Made by a program: the position numbers and the translations under genes
Notes under the pieces: model-generated
The model's input: only the letters and a program-made list of their open reading frames with translations
Databases searched by the model: none
What the model was told of the DNA's origin: nothing
Part shown: positions 51,980 through 60,279 of the stretch, one piece after another
Layout of the letters: the number at the start of each line of letters is the position of its first letter
How positions within the stretch are numbered: the first letter of the stretch is position 1
NCBI GenBank assembly: GCA_949295115.1
Contig: CASFJU010000004.1
Span: 1-64,000, forward strand
From: an uncultured Phascolarctobacterium sp.
GTDB lineage: Bacteria; Bacillota; Negativicutes; Acidaminococcales; Acidaminococcaceae
Direction of reading: 5' to 3'
DNA: 64,000 nucleotides

Positions 51980-53116
51980 TTATTTAACAACTACATTTTT
52001 AACAGCCTGACGGATTTTATCCATGCCGTTTTTGGTGGAAGCAAGGCTGTCGATGTACATCATAGAGTACTGCGCGCCGATGTAGTTGCGGAAGCGGTTG
52101 AAATGTTCGCCTTCCAGACCTGCCTTGCTCATGCCGTAATCTTTGGCAGCAATTTCTTTAAGGATTGCCACGGATTTCTGGCAGGCCGGGCCGCTGAGTA
52201 CGAAGTCATGGTCGCCGAGGCTGGTGATATAGCCCTCCTGCTTATGCGGAGTCGGAATGGTGTCTTTGGAAGTAACAAGGCCGAGTTTTTCGGCGTCCTT
52301 ACCGGCAATTACAGCGGCTGCTTTCAGGTAACCGGCAACAATCTGCTCGTCCTTGCCGCTGGGAATGGTATGCGCACAAGCCTGTGCAACAATTTCTTCA
52401 ACCGGGAAGCCGCGGTAAATAACTTCGGCGATGCTGAAAATGTGGTGCGCACCGGTGCCTGCAATCTGATATTCGGTCAGCGAGGACTGGTCTTTCTGCC
52501 ACTGGAACACCAGCGGTTTTGCCAGATCGTGCAGTGCCTGTGCGGCTATTACAATGTCATGGCTGAGGGCACTGTTGAACAGGCCGGTATAGGTGTTGTA
52601 AATGCCTTCGGAAATTTGCAGGTTGGCTGCAGTATGCGTTGCAAGCCCGCCCGGATAAGCGTGGTGGCTGGCGTAACCACTGCCCGGCGCAGAATAAAAC
52701 GGCTGCGGCAGGCCGCCGTTATACGGAGGCATAAAGTTTTCCAGCGAGGTTTTGCTGCTGTCAAGGAGTCCCGCTGCTACCAGCTTATTATAAACGGTGC
52801 GTTTGCTGCCCGGCAGCTGGTAATTGTTCATAAATGTCGGCACGGGGTTGTTGATGATGTCCATCGTCATGCGTGCCAACGAACGGTCCTGAATAGTTTT
52901 AACAGCGTCTTTAATCTTCTGGTAAGAAAGCTGCACCAGTTCGGAATTGGCTGCCAGCGTAACAGCGTCCGGCAAATTGTTGTAAGCGGCTGCCTTGACT
53001 TTAGCGCCTGCCGCAAAGCTCATGCCCGGCATGTTCAGCATGGCTGCGCCGATAGCGGCACCGGCAGTCATCTGCAAAAATTTTCTGCGCGACATTTTGT
53101 CGTTTAAATTCGTCAT
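51980..53116 (-). CDS. Tat-exported HD-domain protein
   Basis: A 378-residue protein with a twin-arginine signal peptide (SRRKFLQM at residues 9-16, then a hydrophobic Ala/Gly stretch, cleavage near residue 36). The middle resembles an HD-type metal phosphohydrolase: HHAYPGGLATHT (151-162), ALHDLAKPL with the HD pair at 196-197, AHH at 223-225, and His249. The order fits the HxxGGLxxHT...HD pattern of cytoplasmic HD enzymes such as YhaM-like nucleases. Export through Tat suggests folding with metal in the cytoplasm and work in the periplasm. Substrate unknown. It stands alone, with its own terminator not seen before the Fst antisense promoter. Confidence 0.75.
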   Translation of the reverse strand: MTNLNDKMSRRKFLQMTAGAAIGAAMLNMPGMSFAAGAKVKAAAYNNLPDAVTLAANSELVQLSYQKIKDAVKTIQDRSLARMTMDIINNPVPTFMNNYQLPGSKRTVYNKLVAAGLLDSSKTSLENFMPPYNGGLPQPFYSAPGSGYASHHAYPGGLATHTAANLQISEGIYNTYTGLFNSALSHDIVIAAQALHDLAKPLVFQWQKDQSSLTEYQIAGTGAHHIFSIAEVIYRGFPVEEIVAQACAHTIPSGKDEQIVAGYLKAAAVIAGKDAEKLGLVTSKDTIPTPHKQEGYITSLGDHDFVLSGPACQKSVAILKEIAAKDYGMSKAGLEGEHFNRFRNYIGAQYSMMYIDSLASTKNGMDKIRQAVKNVVVK

Positions 53117-53240
53117 TTTAACTCCTCCAATTTCAAGAGTATTCTAAACTATTTTGATTATAACGAATGATTATTTAAACGCCATTAAGCCGGTGTAAAA
53201 CTTTAAGTGCCCCAACAGCCGTTTACGTAAAATTGTGCAA

Positions 53241-53280
53241 AAAAATAAGGCACACGCCATAGCGCATGCCGTAAATTTTT
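53241..53280 (-). terminator. Terminator after the secreted protein gene
   Basis: An imperfect stem built on GGCA/TGCC with GCGC pairing, followed on the minus strand by a seven-T run. Confidence 0.55.
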
Positions 53281-53284
53281 TATT

Positions 53285-53716
53285 TTACTCTGCGTTTTCC
53301 TGTTCTTCTACCTGAAGCGCTGCCAGGCTGAACTCAGTAATTTTTGCGTTTTTATCCAGCGTGAACACGATGCTTACGGCCGGTTCGCGGTTGAAGGACG
53401 CAATATAGGTCAGGCGGTCGGCTTTGTCAAAGCGCTCAAAAGCGAAGAATTTGGTTTCCTTATGGTTGCCGAATTTTTCCTTAACCTGACGCTGCATAGC
53501 GATAAAGGTGTTGACGTTCATGTTTTTGGCAAGGTCGGCGCTCATGGCTTTTTCAGCGTCCTTATAGCCCAGCGTGTCACTGGCAACCAGCGCCGTAATA
53601 ACTTTCTGCGCCGAATTTTCCGCGCTGTTCAGGGCGCTGCTGTTTTCGGTTGCAAAGCAGCTTGCCGCAAAAGCCAGCGTTAAAAGCGTAGTCAACAAAA
53701 CAATAAATTTTTTCAT
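53285..53716 (-). CDS. Small exported protein of unknown function
   Basis: A 143-residue protein with a Sec signal peptide (KKFIVLLTTLLTLAFAASCFA, cleavage about residue 22). The mature part is alternately helical and strand-rich, with KMSADLAKNMN-like and YIASFNREPAVSIVFTLDKNAKI segments that recall small NTF2-like/DUF3887 periplasmic proteins. I do not recognise it with certainty. It follows the M23 peptidase gene by 45 bp on the same strand, so it may be co-transcribed with the envelope genes. Confidence 0.65.
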   Translation of the reverse strand: MKKFIVLLTTLLTLAFAASCFATENSSALNSAENSAQKVITALVASDTLGYKDAEKAMSADLAKNMNVNTFIAMQRQVKEKFGNHKETKFFAFERFDKADRLTYIASFNREPAVSIVFTLDKNAKITEFSLAALQVEEQENAE

Positions 53717-53761
53717 AAAATCGCCTCCGGTTTAATTTTAATATTTAACCGCTTGCGCGGA

Positions 53762-54676
53762 TTATTTGCTGCTTAACATATACATCGGGTCAACATACTC
53801 GCCGTCAACCAGCACTTCAAAATGGACATGCGGACCGGTGCTGTAACCGCTGCTACCTGCAAAGCCGATGAAATCACCCTTGCGCACAACCTGCCCTTCT
53901 TCAACGGCAATGCCGCTCATGTGCCCGTAGGCGGTTTCGTAACCGTTGCCGTGGTCAAGCTTAACGTAACGCCCGTAGCCGCCGCCGTTCCAGCAGGCCA
54001 TTTCCACTGTGCCTGCCGCCGCTGCATACACCGGCGCGCCAAAATCAACGGCAATGTCGATGCCGGGATGCCAGTCGTAACCGCCGCCAATCGGCGCCAT
54101 GCGCCCGCCGTAATCCGAACTGATTACGCCGCCTTCCGTCGGCCATAAATCAGGAAAAGCGTTCAGCGAGTTGCTGCGTTTTTCCATCGCTGCTAAAAGC
54201 TCTTTCATCGAAGCTTTTTTATCGTCAATCTGCTGTTTAATGTTTTTGTTCTGCACTTCCAGAACGCCAAGCCGCTCCGGCATGTTCATCCCGGCGGGGC
54301 CGCCCTGACCCATGTATTCCGGCTTTACCGCCGTGCTTTCGTCCTGCGCTGCCGTGCACAGCTGCAATCCTGCTTCCGGGTCGCGTATCAGCGCGCGGCG
54401 CAGACGGCTTTCCAGCGTTGCCATTTCGTTCATGTCGCGCAGCATTTTTTCGTTGTCGTCCAAAAGGCTCTGCATGCGCTCCTCGTATTCCGCCTTATGC
54501 GCGCGGTAATCGGCAAATTCCTGCTGCAAGCCGTGGTAACGCATAAACGCATACGCCGCGTAAACGCCAAAGCCCACTGCCGCCACAGCCAGCACCACCG
54601 CTGCCTTAAACGCCAGCGCCGGTATTTTGCGCGTTTTGCCTTCCGGCGATGTAAATGTATAAAACTTATCGCTCAT
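53762..54676 (-). CDS. Membrane-anchored M23 family peptidase (LytM domain) 2
   Basis: A 304-residue paralogue of the peptidase at 15269. It has a single N-terminal membrane span (about 24-45), a charged coiled coil (50-165) and a C-terminal LytM domain with intact HPGIDIAVDFG, AYGHM and GPHVHFEV. The pre-domain motif YMGQGGP is shared with the paralogue. It starts 12 bp after the flippase gene, which suggests linked roles in envelope or peptidoglycan assembly. Confidence 0.9.
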   Translation of the reverse strand: MSDKFYTFTSPEGKTRKIPALAFKAAVVLAVAAVGFGVYAAYAFMRYHGLQQEFADYRAHKAEYEERMQSLLDDNEKMLRDMNEMATLESRLRRALIRDPEAGLQLCTAAQDESTAVKPEYMGQGGPAGMNMPERLGVLEVQNKNIKQQIDDKKASMKELLAAMEKRSNSLNAFPDLWPTEGGVISSDYGGRMAPIGGGYDWHPGIDIAVDFGAPVYAAAAGTVEMACWNGGGYGRYVKLDHGNGYETAYGHMSGIAVEEGQVVRKGDFIGFAGSSGYSTGPHVHFEVLVDGEYVDPMYMLSSK

Positions 54677-54688
54677 TATTGTTCCCTC

Positions 54689-56302
54689 TTATTTAAAATA
54701 ACCAACACGCTGACCCAACGCCAGCACCCTGCGCCCGATGAACGGAATATCCTCAAGGTCGTCCTTGTTCAAACCGCCGACGCCCGCCAGCGCAACTGCA
54801 TACACCGGCACGGCAACAGCCATCGCCGCAAGGATTGACCATGCGCCCCAGCCCGCGCCGATAAGCAGCACGCCGTACACCGCCGCGCCCATTGCCGCCG
54901 ATGCCAGCGCCGGTTTAATAATGCCGCCGATGCTTAACGAATAATGCGCGTGCTTGTAAATAAACAGCATGTTCAGCACCGCCGCAATGCCAAAATCGGC
55001 CAGCGTCGCTATGGAAGCGCCGTTAATGCCAAGTTCCGGTTGCGCCGTCAGCACCCAGCTTAAGCAAACCTTAACCGCCGCCGCAAAAATCATGGCGATA
55101 ACCGGCAGCGCTGTTTTGCCAAGACCCTGCAAAATGCCGGTGCTTATCTGGTGCAAACCCAAAAGGAAAATGCCAAAACTCATGGTACGAATCGCGCCCG
55201 CCGCGCCCGGCGCGTTGTAAATCAGCGCCGCCACGTCGCCCGCCAGCAAATACAAGCCGACGGAACACGGCAGGGTAATAATCATCGCCACGCGGAAGGC
55301 CGTGCTGATTTTTGCCTTAATGCCCGCCGCATCTTTCAGCGTGCGCGATTCGGAAATCGCAGGCACAAGGTTTATCGTCATTGCCGCCGTAAAAATGGTG
55401 GCAAGGTTTACCAAAGGCACCGCCATGCCGGTCAGGTAGCCAAACAGCTCCGTCGATTCGCCGACGGAAAAGCCCGCCGCTTCCAACCGCTGCGGCACAA
55501 TAAGTAAATCCAGATTGGCAACCACCGGCAGCATCAGGCTTGACATTGATACCGGCAGCGCCAGTTTTAACAATCTTGTAATAATCTTGCGGGCACTTTC
55601 CGGCTCTTTCGTCATCGCCGCGCCCTGCATTTTATCTTTCAGGCTGCGTTTAAGGCGCGCGTAAAACCACATCAGCACCAACAACGCACAGAACGCGCCC
55701 ACGCCTGCACCCATACTTGCGCCGCCCGCCGCGTATTCCAGCCCGTACGGCATAAACATGTAGGCAAAAACAATCATCGTCACAACGCGCATCAGCTGCT
55801 CCACCACTTCGGAAGCCGCTGTCGGCGTCATAATCTGCCAGCCCTGCAAATATCCGCGGAAGCTGGCAAGGAAGGTTACAAAAAATACCGCCGGTGCCAG
55901 CGCGATGATGGAATAATAAGCGCGCGCGTCGCGAATCCAGTGGTTCTCAATCAGCCAGCCCGCGCCAAACCATAGCGCCGAGCTGAATACCAGGCCGCTT
56001 AAAAACAGCAGCCGCAGCGATACGTTGAACACCCTTTTCGCGCCGAAGAAATCATTCTCCGCCACTTTTTCCGCCGTAATGATGGAAATTGCCACCGGTA
56101 TGCCCGCCGACGAAACCGTTATCGCCATCAGGTAAATCGGAAAGCCCATCTGATACAGCCCGATGCCCTCGCCGCCGAGGATGCGCGAAAGGATAATCCA
56201 GTTCAGCGAGCCGATGATTTTAACAACCATGCTGGACGCCGTAAGGATTAACGTGCCCTTCAAAAATTTTTTGTTGCCTGTGCTGCCATTATTTTCTGAC
56301 AT
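54689..56302 (-). CDS. SpoVB/MurJ-like lipid flippase
   Basis: A 537-residue membrane protein with about 14 spans, of the MOP (MATE-like) superfamily. Signs are KGTLILTASSMVVKIIGSLNWIILSRILGGEGIGLYQM at the start, an internal loop with KRSLKDKMQ and a repeat of the six-span unit. Members include SpoVB and YtgP/MurJ, which flip lipid II or polysaccharide lipids. The neighbour is a peptidoglycan peptidase. Which lipid it moves is not known. Confidence 0.88.
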   Translation of the reverse strand: MSENNGSTGNKKFLKGTLILTASSMVVKIIGSLNWIILSRILGGEGIGLYQMGFPIYLMAITVSSAGIPVAISIITAEKVAENDFFGAKRVFNVSLRLLFLSGLVFSSALWFGAGWLIENHWIRDARAYYSIIALAPAVFFVTFLASFRGYLQGWQIMTPTAASEVVEQLMRVVTMIVFAYMFMPYGLEYAAGGASMGAGVGAFCALLVLMWFYARLKRSLKDKMQGAAMTKEPESARKIITRLLKLALPVSMSSLMLPVVANLDLLIVPQRLEAAGFSVGESTELFGYLTGMAVPLVNLATIFTAAMTINLVPAISESRTLKDAAGIKAKISTAFRVAMIITLPCSVGLYLLAGDVAALIYNAPGAAGAIRTMSFGIFLLGLHQISTGILQGLGKTALPVIAMIFAAAVKVCLSWVLTAQPELGINGASIATLADFGIAAVLNMLFIYKHAHYSLSIGGIIKPALASAAMGAAVYGVLLIGAGWGAWSILAAMAVAVPVYAVALAGVGGLNKDDLEDIPFIGRRVLALGQRVGYFK

Positions 56303-56417
56303 ACGCGCCGTCCTGTTCTACAAATAAATACTCATTATAATTATCTCTTTAAAAACGTATTTTGACAAGTCTTTTGCAATTCTTTTCACAAATTCTTCCG
56401 CTTTGGCGGATAGCTTA

Positions 56418-56446
56418 TTGCACTTTGGCCGTTAAATTGCTACAAT
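56418..56446 (+). promoter_or_regulatory. Promoter of the BMP lipoprotein gene
   Basis: TTGCAC (56418-56423) and TACAAT (56441-56446), 17 bp apart, 33 bp before the ATG. Confidence 0.75.
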
Positions 56447-56478
56447 TAAATATATAAATTACGGACGGAGGTTAAACG

Positions 56479-57573
56479 ATGAAAAAATTACTTGCTTGTT
56501 CCCTCATCGCCATGCTGGCCTGCGGCGCACTTTTAACAGGCTGCGGCGGCGATAAAAAAGACGAAGCGGCTGCCGGTAAAACCAAAGCTGCTTTTGTTTA
56601 TGTAAGCTCGGCTAAAGACGGCGGCTATTCCATGGCGCACGAACTGGGCCGCCAGTACGTTGCCAAAAATATGCCGGAAGTACAGACTTCCTTTATGGAA
56701 TCCGTACCGGAAGGCGCTGACAGCGAGCGCGTTATCAACCAGCTTGCCGCGCAGGGCAACAAAATCATTTTCACCACCAGCTTCGGCTATATGGACCCGA
56801 CGATTAACGTCGCCAAAAAATTCCCGGATATTACTTTCCTGCACTGCTCCGGCTTTAAAACCGCAGAAAACGTCGGCACTTACTTTGGCCGCATGTACGA
56901 AGCGCGCTATGTAACCGGCATCGTTGCAGGCAAAACCACCAAAACCAATACCATCGGCTTTGTTGCCGCTTTCCCGATTCCGGAAGTTATCCGCGCCATC
57001 AACGCCTTTACCCTTGGCGTACAGAGCGTGAACCCGGACGCAACCGTTAAAGTTTTGTGGACCAACACCTGGTACAACCCGACCACCGAAAAACAGGCTG
57101 CGCTTACGCTGATTGACGCCGGTGCGGACGTTATCGCCCAGCACCAGAACACCCCCGGACCGCAGCAGGCTGCTGAAGAACGCGGCGTGTACGGCATCGG
57201 CTACAACGTAGATATGTCTGCCAACGCACCGAAGGCTTCCCTGACTTCCGCCGTTTGGAACTGGGGACCGTTCTATGAAAAGACCATCAAAGAAGTTGAA
57301 GCAGGCACCTGGAAATCCTCCGCTTACTGGGGCGGCATGAAAGACAAAGTTGTCGATATCGCTCCTTACGGCCCGGCCGTATCGGACGAAACCAAACAGC
57401 TGGCTGACGCTGCCAAACAGAACATCATCGACGGCAAGCTCGTTGTATTCGCAGGCCCGCTGTATGACCAGACCGGCACAGAACGCGTACCGGCAGGCCA
57501 GGCTCTCAGCGATAAGGACCTTCTTTCCATCGACTGGTTCGTTAAAGGCGTAGACGGACAGATTAACAAATAA
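56479..57573 (+). CDS. BMP-family ABC transporter substrate-binding lipoprotein
   Basis: A 364-residue lipoprotein with lipobox LTGC and a Gly/Lys/Asp linker. The body fits the Bmp/PnrA (Med) family of nucleoside-binding proteins: AFVYVSSAKDGGYSMAHELG, ITFLHCSGFKT, YVTGIVAGKTTKTNTIGFVA and DVIAQHQNTPGPQQAAEERG, GIGYNVDMS. It is monocistronic, with its own promoter and terminator. The only matching permease/ATPase set in the window is the YufOPQ-like operon 23 kb away at 30-33.5 kb, which has no binding protein of its own. Confidence 0.93.
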   Translation: MKKLLACSLIAMLACGALLTGCGGDKKDEAAAGKTKAAFVYVSSAKDGGYSMAHELGRQYVAKNMPEVQTSFMESVPEGADSERVINQLAAQGNKIIFTTSFGYMDPTINVAKKFPDITFLHCSGFKTAENVGTYFGRMYEARYVTGIVAGKTTKTNTIGFVAAFPIPEVIRAINAFTLGVQSVNPDATVKVLWTNTWYNPTTEKQAALTLIDAGADVIAQHQNTPGPQQAAEERGVYGIGYNVDMSANAPKASLTSAVWNWGPFYEKTIKEVEAGTWKSSAYWGGMKDKVVDIAPYGPAVSDETKQLADAAKQNIIDGKLVVFAGPLYDQTGTERVPAGQALSDKDLLSIDWFVKGVDGQINK

Positions 57574-57584
57574 TTTTATTTGCA

Positions 57585-57617
57585 GGCGGCTCATGGCAAT
57601 CCATGTGCCGCTTTTGC
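57585..57617 (+). terminator. Terminator after the BMP lipoprotein gene
   Basis: GCGGC..ATGG pairs with CCAT..GCCGC around CAAT, followed by a T-rich run; it precedes the uvrA2 ATG. Confidence 0.7.
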
Positions 57618-57634
57618 TTTAAGAGGAACTTACC

Positions 57635-60112
57635 ATGGTTGATAAAATTAAAATCCGCGGCGCGCGCGTACACAATTTAAAAAACGTCAACGTAGATGTG
57701 CCGCTGAACAAAATCGTCGGCATTGCGGGCGTATCCGGCAGCGGCAAATCGTCGCTGGCTTTGGGCGTACTGTATGCCGAAGGCTCGCGTCGTTATCTGG
57801 AAGCGCTCAGCACCTACACACGCCGCCGCATGACGCAGGCCACCAAAGCGCAGGTGGACGAAGTGCTGTACGTACCGGCGGCGCTTGCACTGCATCAGCG
57901 CCCCGGCGTACCCGGCATACGCAGCACCTTCGGCACGGGCACGGAACTGTTAAACAGCCTGCGCCTGATGTTCTCGCGCCTTGCCAGCCACCGCTGCCCC
58001 AACGGGCATTATGTGCCGCCGACGCTTGCCGTCGCTGCCGAGCAGCAGTTAACCTGCCCCACCTGCGGCGCCAAATTCTGGCCGCCCGGTGCGGAAGAAC
58101 TGGCGTTCAACAGTCAGGGTGCGTGCCGCACCTGCGACGGTACGGGCATGGTGCGCACCGTTGACCGCAGCACGCTGGTGCCGGACGAAAGCCTAAGCAT
58201 CGACGAAGGCGCAGTTGCCCCGTGGAACTCGCTGATGTGGTCGCTGATGACGGACGTGTGCCGCGCTATGGGCGTGCGCACCGACGTACCCTTCTGCGAT
58301 TTGACGGATAAGGAAAAGGACATTGTTTACAACGGGCCAGCCGAAAAAAAGCACATTTTTTATAAAGCCAAAAGCAGCAACCAGGCAGGCGAGCTTGATT
58401 TTACCTATTACAACGCAGTTTACACCGTGGAAAACGCGCTGGCCAAAGTTAAGGACGAAAAAGGCATGAAGCGCGTGGAAAAATTTTTGAAGCAAGATGT
58501 TTGCCCCGACTGCCACGGCACACGCTTAAGCGACGCCGCACGCGCGCCTAAACTGCGCGGTATCGGGCTTGACGAAGCCTGCCAAATGACGCTGACGGAA
58601 CTCATCAAATGGGTGGACGGCGTACCGCAAACACTGCCCGAACCCATGCGCCCCATGGCAAAAAGCATTTGCGAATCCTTCCAGAGCGTTGCCAAAAGGC
58701 TGATGGATTTGGGGCTGGGCTATTTAACGCTCGACCGCGCCAGCAGCACGCTCTCCACCGGCGAACGCCAGCGCATGCAGCTTGCCCGCGCCGTGCGCAA
58801 CCGCACAACCGGCGTGCTGTACGTTCTGGACGAACCCTCCATCGGGCTGCACCCCTCCAACATCGTCGGGCTTACCGGCGTTATGCACGATTTAATCGCC
58901 GACGGCAACTCCGTCCTGCTCGTCGACCACGACACGCAAATTTTAAAAGCGGCGGACTGGCTGATTGAAATGGGGCCGGAAGCAGGCGCAAACGGCGGCC
59001 GCGTCATCGCCGAAGGAACTATCAGTAACATTGCCGCCGACAAAAATTCCAGAATCGGCCCGTTTTTATCCGCCGGGGCGGATTTACACGTGCACCCGCA
59101 GACACCGGCAGAGGAAATGTTCAGCGAAGGGCGCATCCACCTTGCCACCGGCGCCATCCACACCGTTAAACCGCTGGAGGTTGACATACCCAAAGGCAGG
59201 CTGACGGTTGTAACCGGCGTCAGCGGCAGCGGCAAAACCACGCTGATTTTGGAAAGCCTTGTGCCGGGCCTGACCGCCGCCATAAACGGTGCTAAACTGC
59301 CGGAACACGTGCTGGCTGCCGAAGCGGACGGCATTAAAAACGTAAAACTGATTGACGCCACGCCGATTGGCATTAACGTGCGCTCCACTGTTGCCACCTA
59401 CGCCAACGTACACGACGAGCTGCGCAAAATTTTTGCCCGCACCGCCGCTGCCAAAGCGCTTGGCTTTAAAGCAGGCGACTTTTCGTACAACACCGGCAAA
59501 CTGCGCTGCCCCACCTGCGACGGCACCGGCGTAATTAACCTTGACGTGCAGTTTCTGCCGGACGTGCAAATACCCTGCCCGGACTGCCGCGGCAGCCGCT
59601 ACGGCAAGGACGCGGGCAAAGTTGCCTACACCAACAACGCAGGCAAAGCGTACACCCTGCCCGATTTGATGGACATGGACATTACCACTGCCCTTACCGC
59701 CTGCGCAGATTTAAAACTGGTACGCCAGCGTTTGCAGGTGTTGCAGGATTTGGGGCTGGGTTATTTAACACTGGGCGAAGAAACGCCGAGCCTTTCCGGC
59801 GGCGAAGCGCAGCGACTGAAACTTGCCAGCGAAATGGGCAAAACGCAGAGCGACGCCGTCTTTATCTTCGACGAACCGACCATCGGCCTGCACCCGCTTG
59901 ACGTGCGCACACTGCTCGGCGTATTCCAGACGCTGATTAACAGCGGCGCAACGGTTATCGTCATCGAACATGACCTTGACGTTATCCGCAATGCCGATTA
60001 CATTATCGACATGGGCCCGGGCGGCGGCGAAGAAGGCGGGCGCATTGTTGCCACCGGCACGCCGCAGCAAATAAAAACCACACCCGCCAGCATCACCGGC
60101 AGGTTTATTTAA
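57635..60112 (+). CDS. UvrA2-like ABC ATPase lacking the UvrB-binding domain
   Basis: An 825-residue UvrA paralogue (UvrA is about 940). The first Walker A is GVSGSGKSS (32-40), but the first zinc finger already follows at residues 141-167 (C141, C144, C164, C167). In UvrA about 115 more residues, the UvrB-binding domain, lie between; here they are missing. A second finger (CPDCHGTRL), ABC signature STGERQRMQLA, a second Walker A (GVSGSGKTT), zinc module CPTCDGTG to CPDCRGSRYG and LSGGEAQRLKLA are present. Such UvrA2 proteins are linked to drug or DNA-damage tolerance, not classic repair. A 2.6-kb island begins right behind its stop codon. Confidence 0.92.
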   Translation: MVDKIKIRGARVHNLKNVNVDVPLNKIVGIAGVSGSGKSSLALGVLYAEGSRRYLEALSTYTRRRMTQATKAQVDEVLYVPAALALHQRPGVPGIRSTFGTGTELLNSLRLMFSRLASHRCPNGHYVPPTLAVAAEQQLTCPTCGAKFWPPGAEELAFNSQGACRTCDGTGMVRTVDRSTLVPDESLSIDEGAVAPWNSLMWSLMTDVCRAMGVRTDVPFCDLTDKEKDIVYNGPAEKKHIFYKAKSSNQAGELDFTYYNAVYTVENALAKVKDEKGMKRVEKFLKQDVCPDCHGTRLSDAARAPKLRGIGLDEACQMTLTELIKWVDGVPQTLPEPMRPMAKSICESFQSVAKRLMDLGLGYLTLDRASSTLSTGERQRMQLARAVRNRTTGVLYVLDEPSIGLHPSNIVGLTGVMHDLIADGNSVLLVDHDTQILKAADWLIEMGPEAGANGGRVIAEGTISNIAADKNSRIGPFLSAGADLHVHPQTPAEEMFSEGRIHLATGAIHTVKPLEVDIPKGRLTVVTGVSGSGKTTLILESLVPGLTAAINGAKLPEHVLAAEADGIKNVKLIDATPIGINVRSTVATYANVHDELRKIFARTAAAKALGFKAGDFSYNTGKLRCPTCDGTGVINLDVQFLPDVQIPCPDCRGSRYGKDAGKVAYTNNAGKAYTLPDLMDMDITTALTACADLKLVRQRLQVLQDLGLGYLTLGEETPSLSGGEAQRLKLASEMGKTQSDAVFIFDEPTIGLHPLDVRTLLGVFQTLINSGATVIVIEHDLDVIRNADYIIDMGPGGGEEGGRIVATGTPQQIKTTPASITGRFI

Positions 60113-60114
60113 AA
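60095..60114 (+). repeat. Left 20-bp direct repeat (att-like) at the uvrA2 3' end
   Basis: ACCGGCAGGTTTATTTAAAA, covering the last codons and stop of uvrA2. An identical copy is at 62678-62697. The two bound a foreign-looking segment. Confidence 0.85.
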
Positions 60115-60279
60115 TAACAGTTTTTATGCTATAATGAAGAAAATAAACTTTCTACCGGCACGATTACTTATGGAGATATTAAGAACGAAGCGGAATATGA
60201 AGCAGGCAGCACCGGCGTAAATGTAAATATTGATAACGGCGCAGATTATAACGAAAAAGGCGTAACGCCTAATATTGGC

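Noticed and set aside
53285-53716. Naming the small secreted protein as an NTF2-like/DUF3887 member
   Set aside because: The resemblance is only in general alternation of helix and strands; no clear motif is seen, so it is left as unknown.
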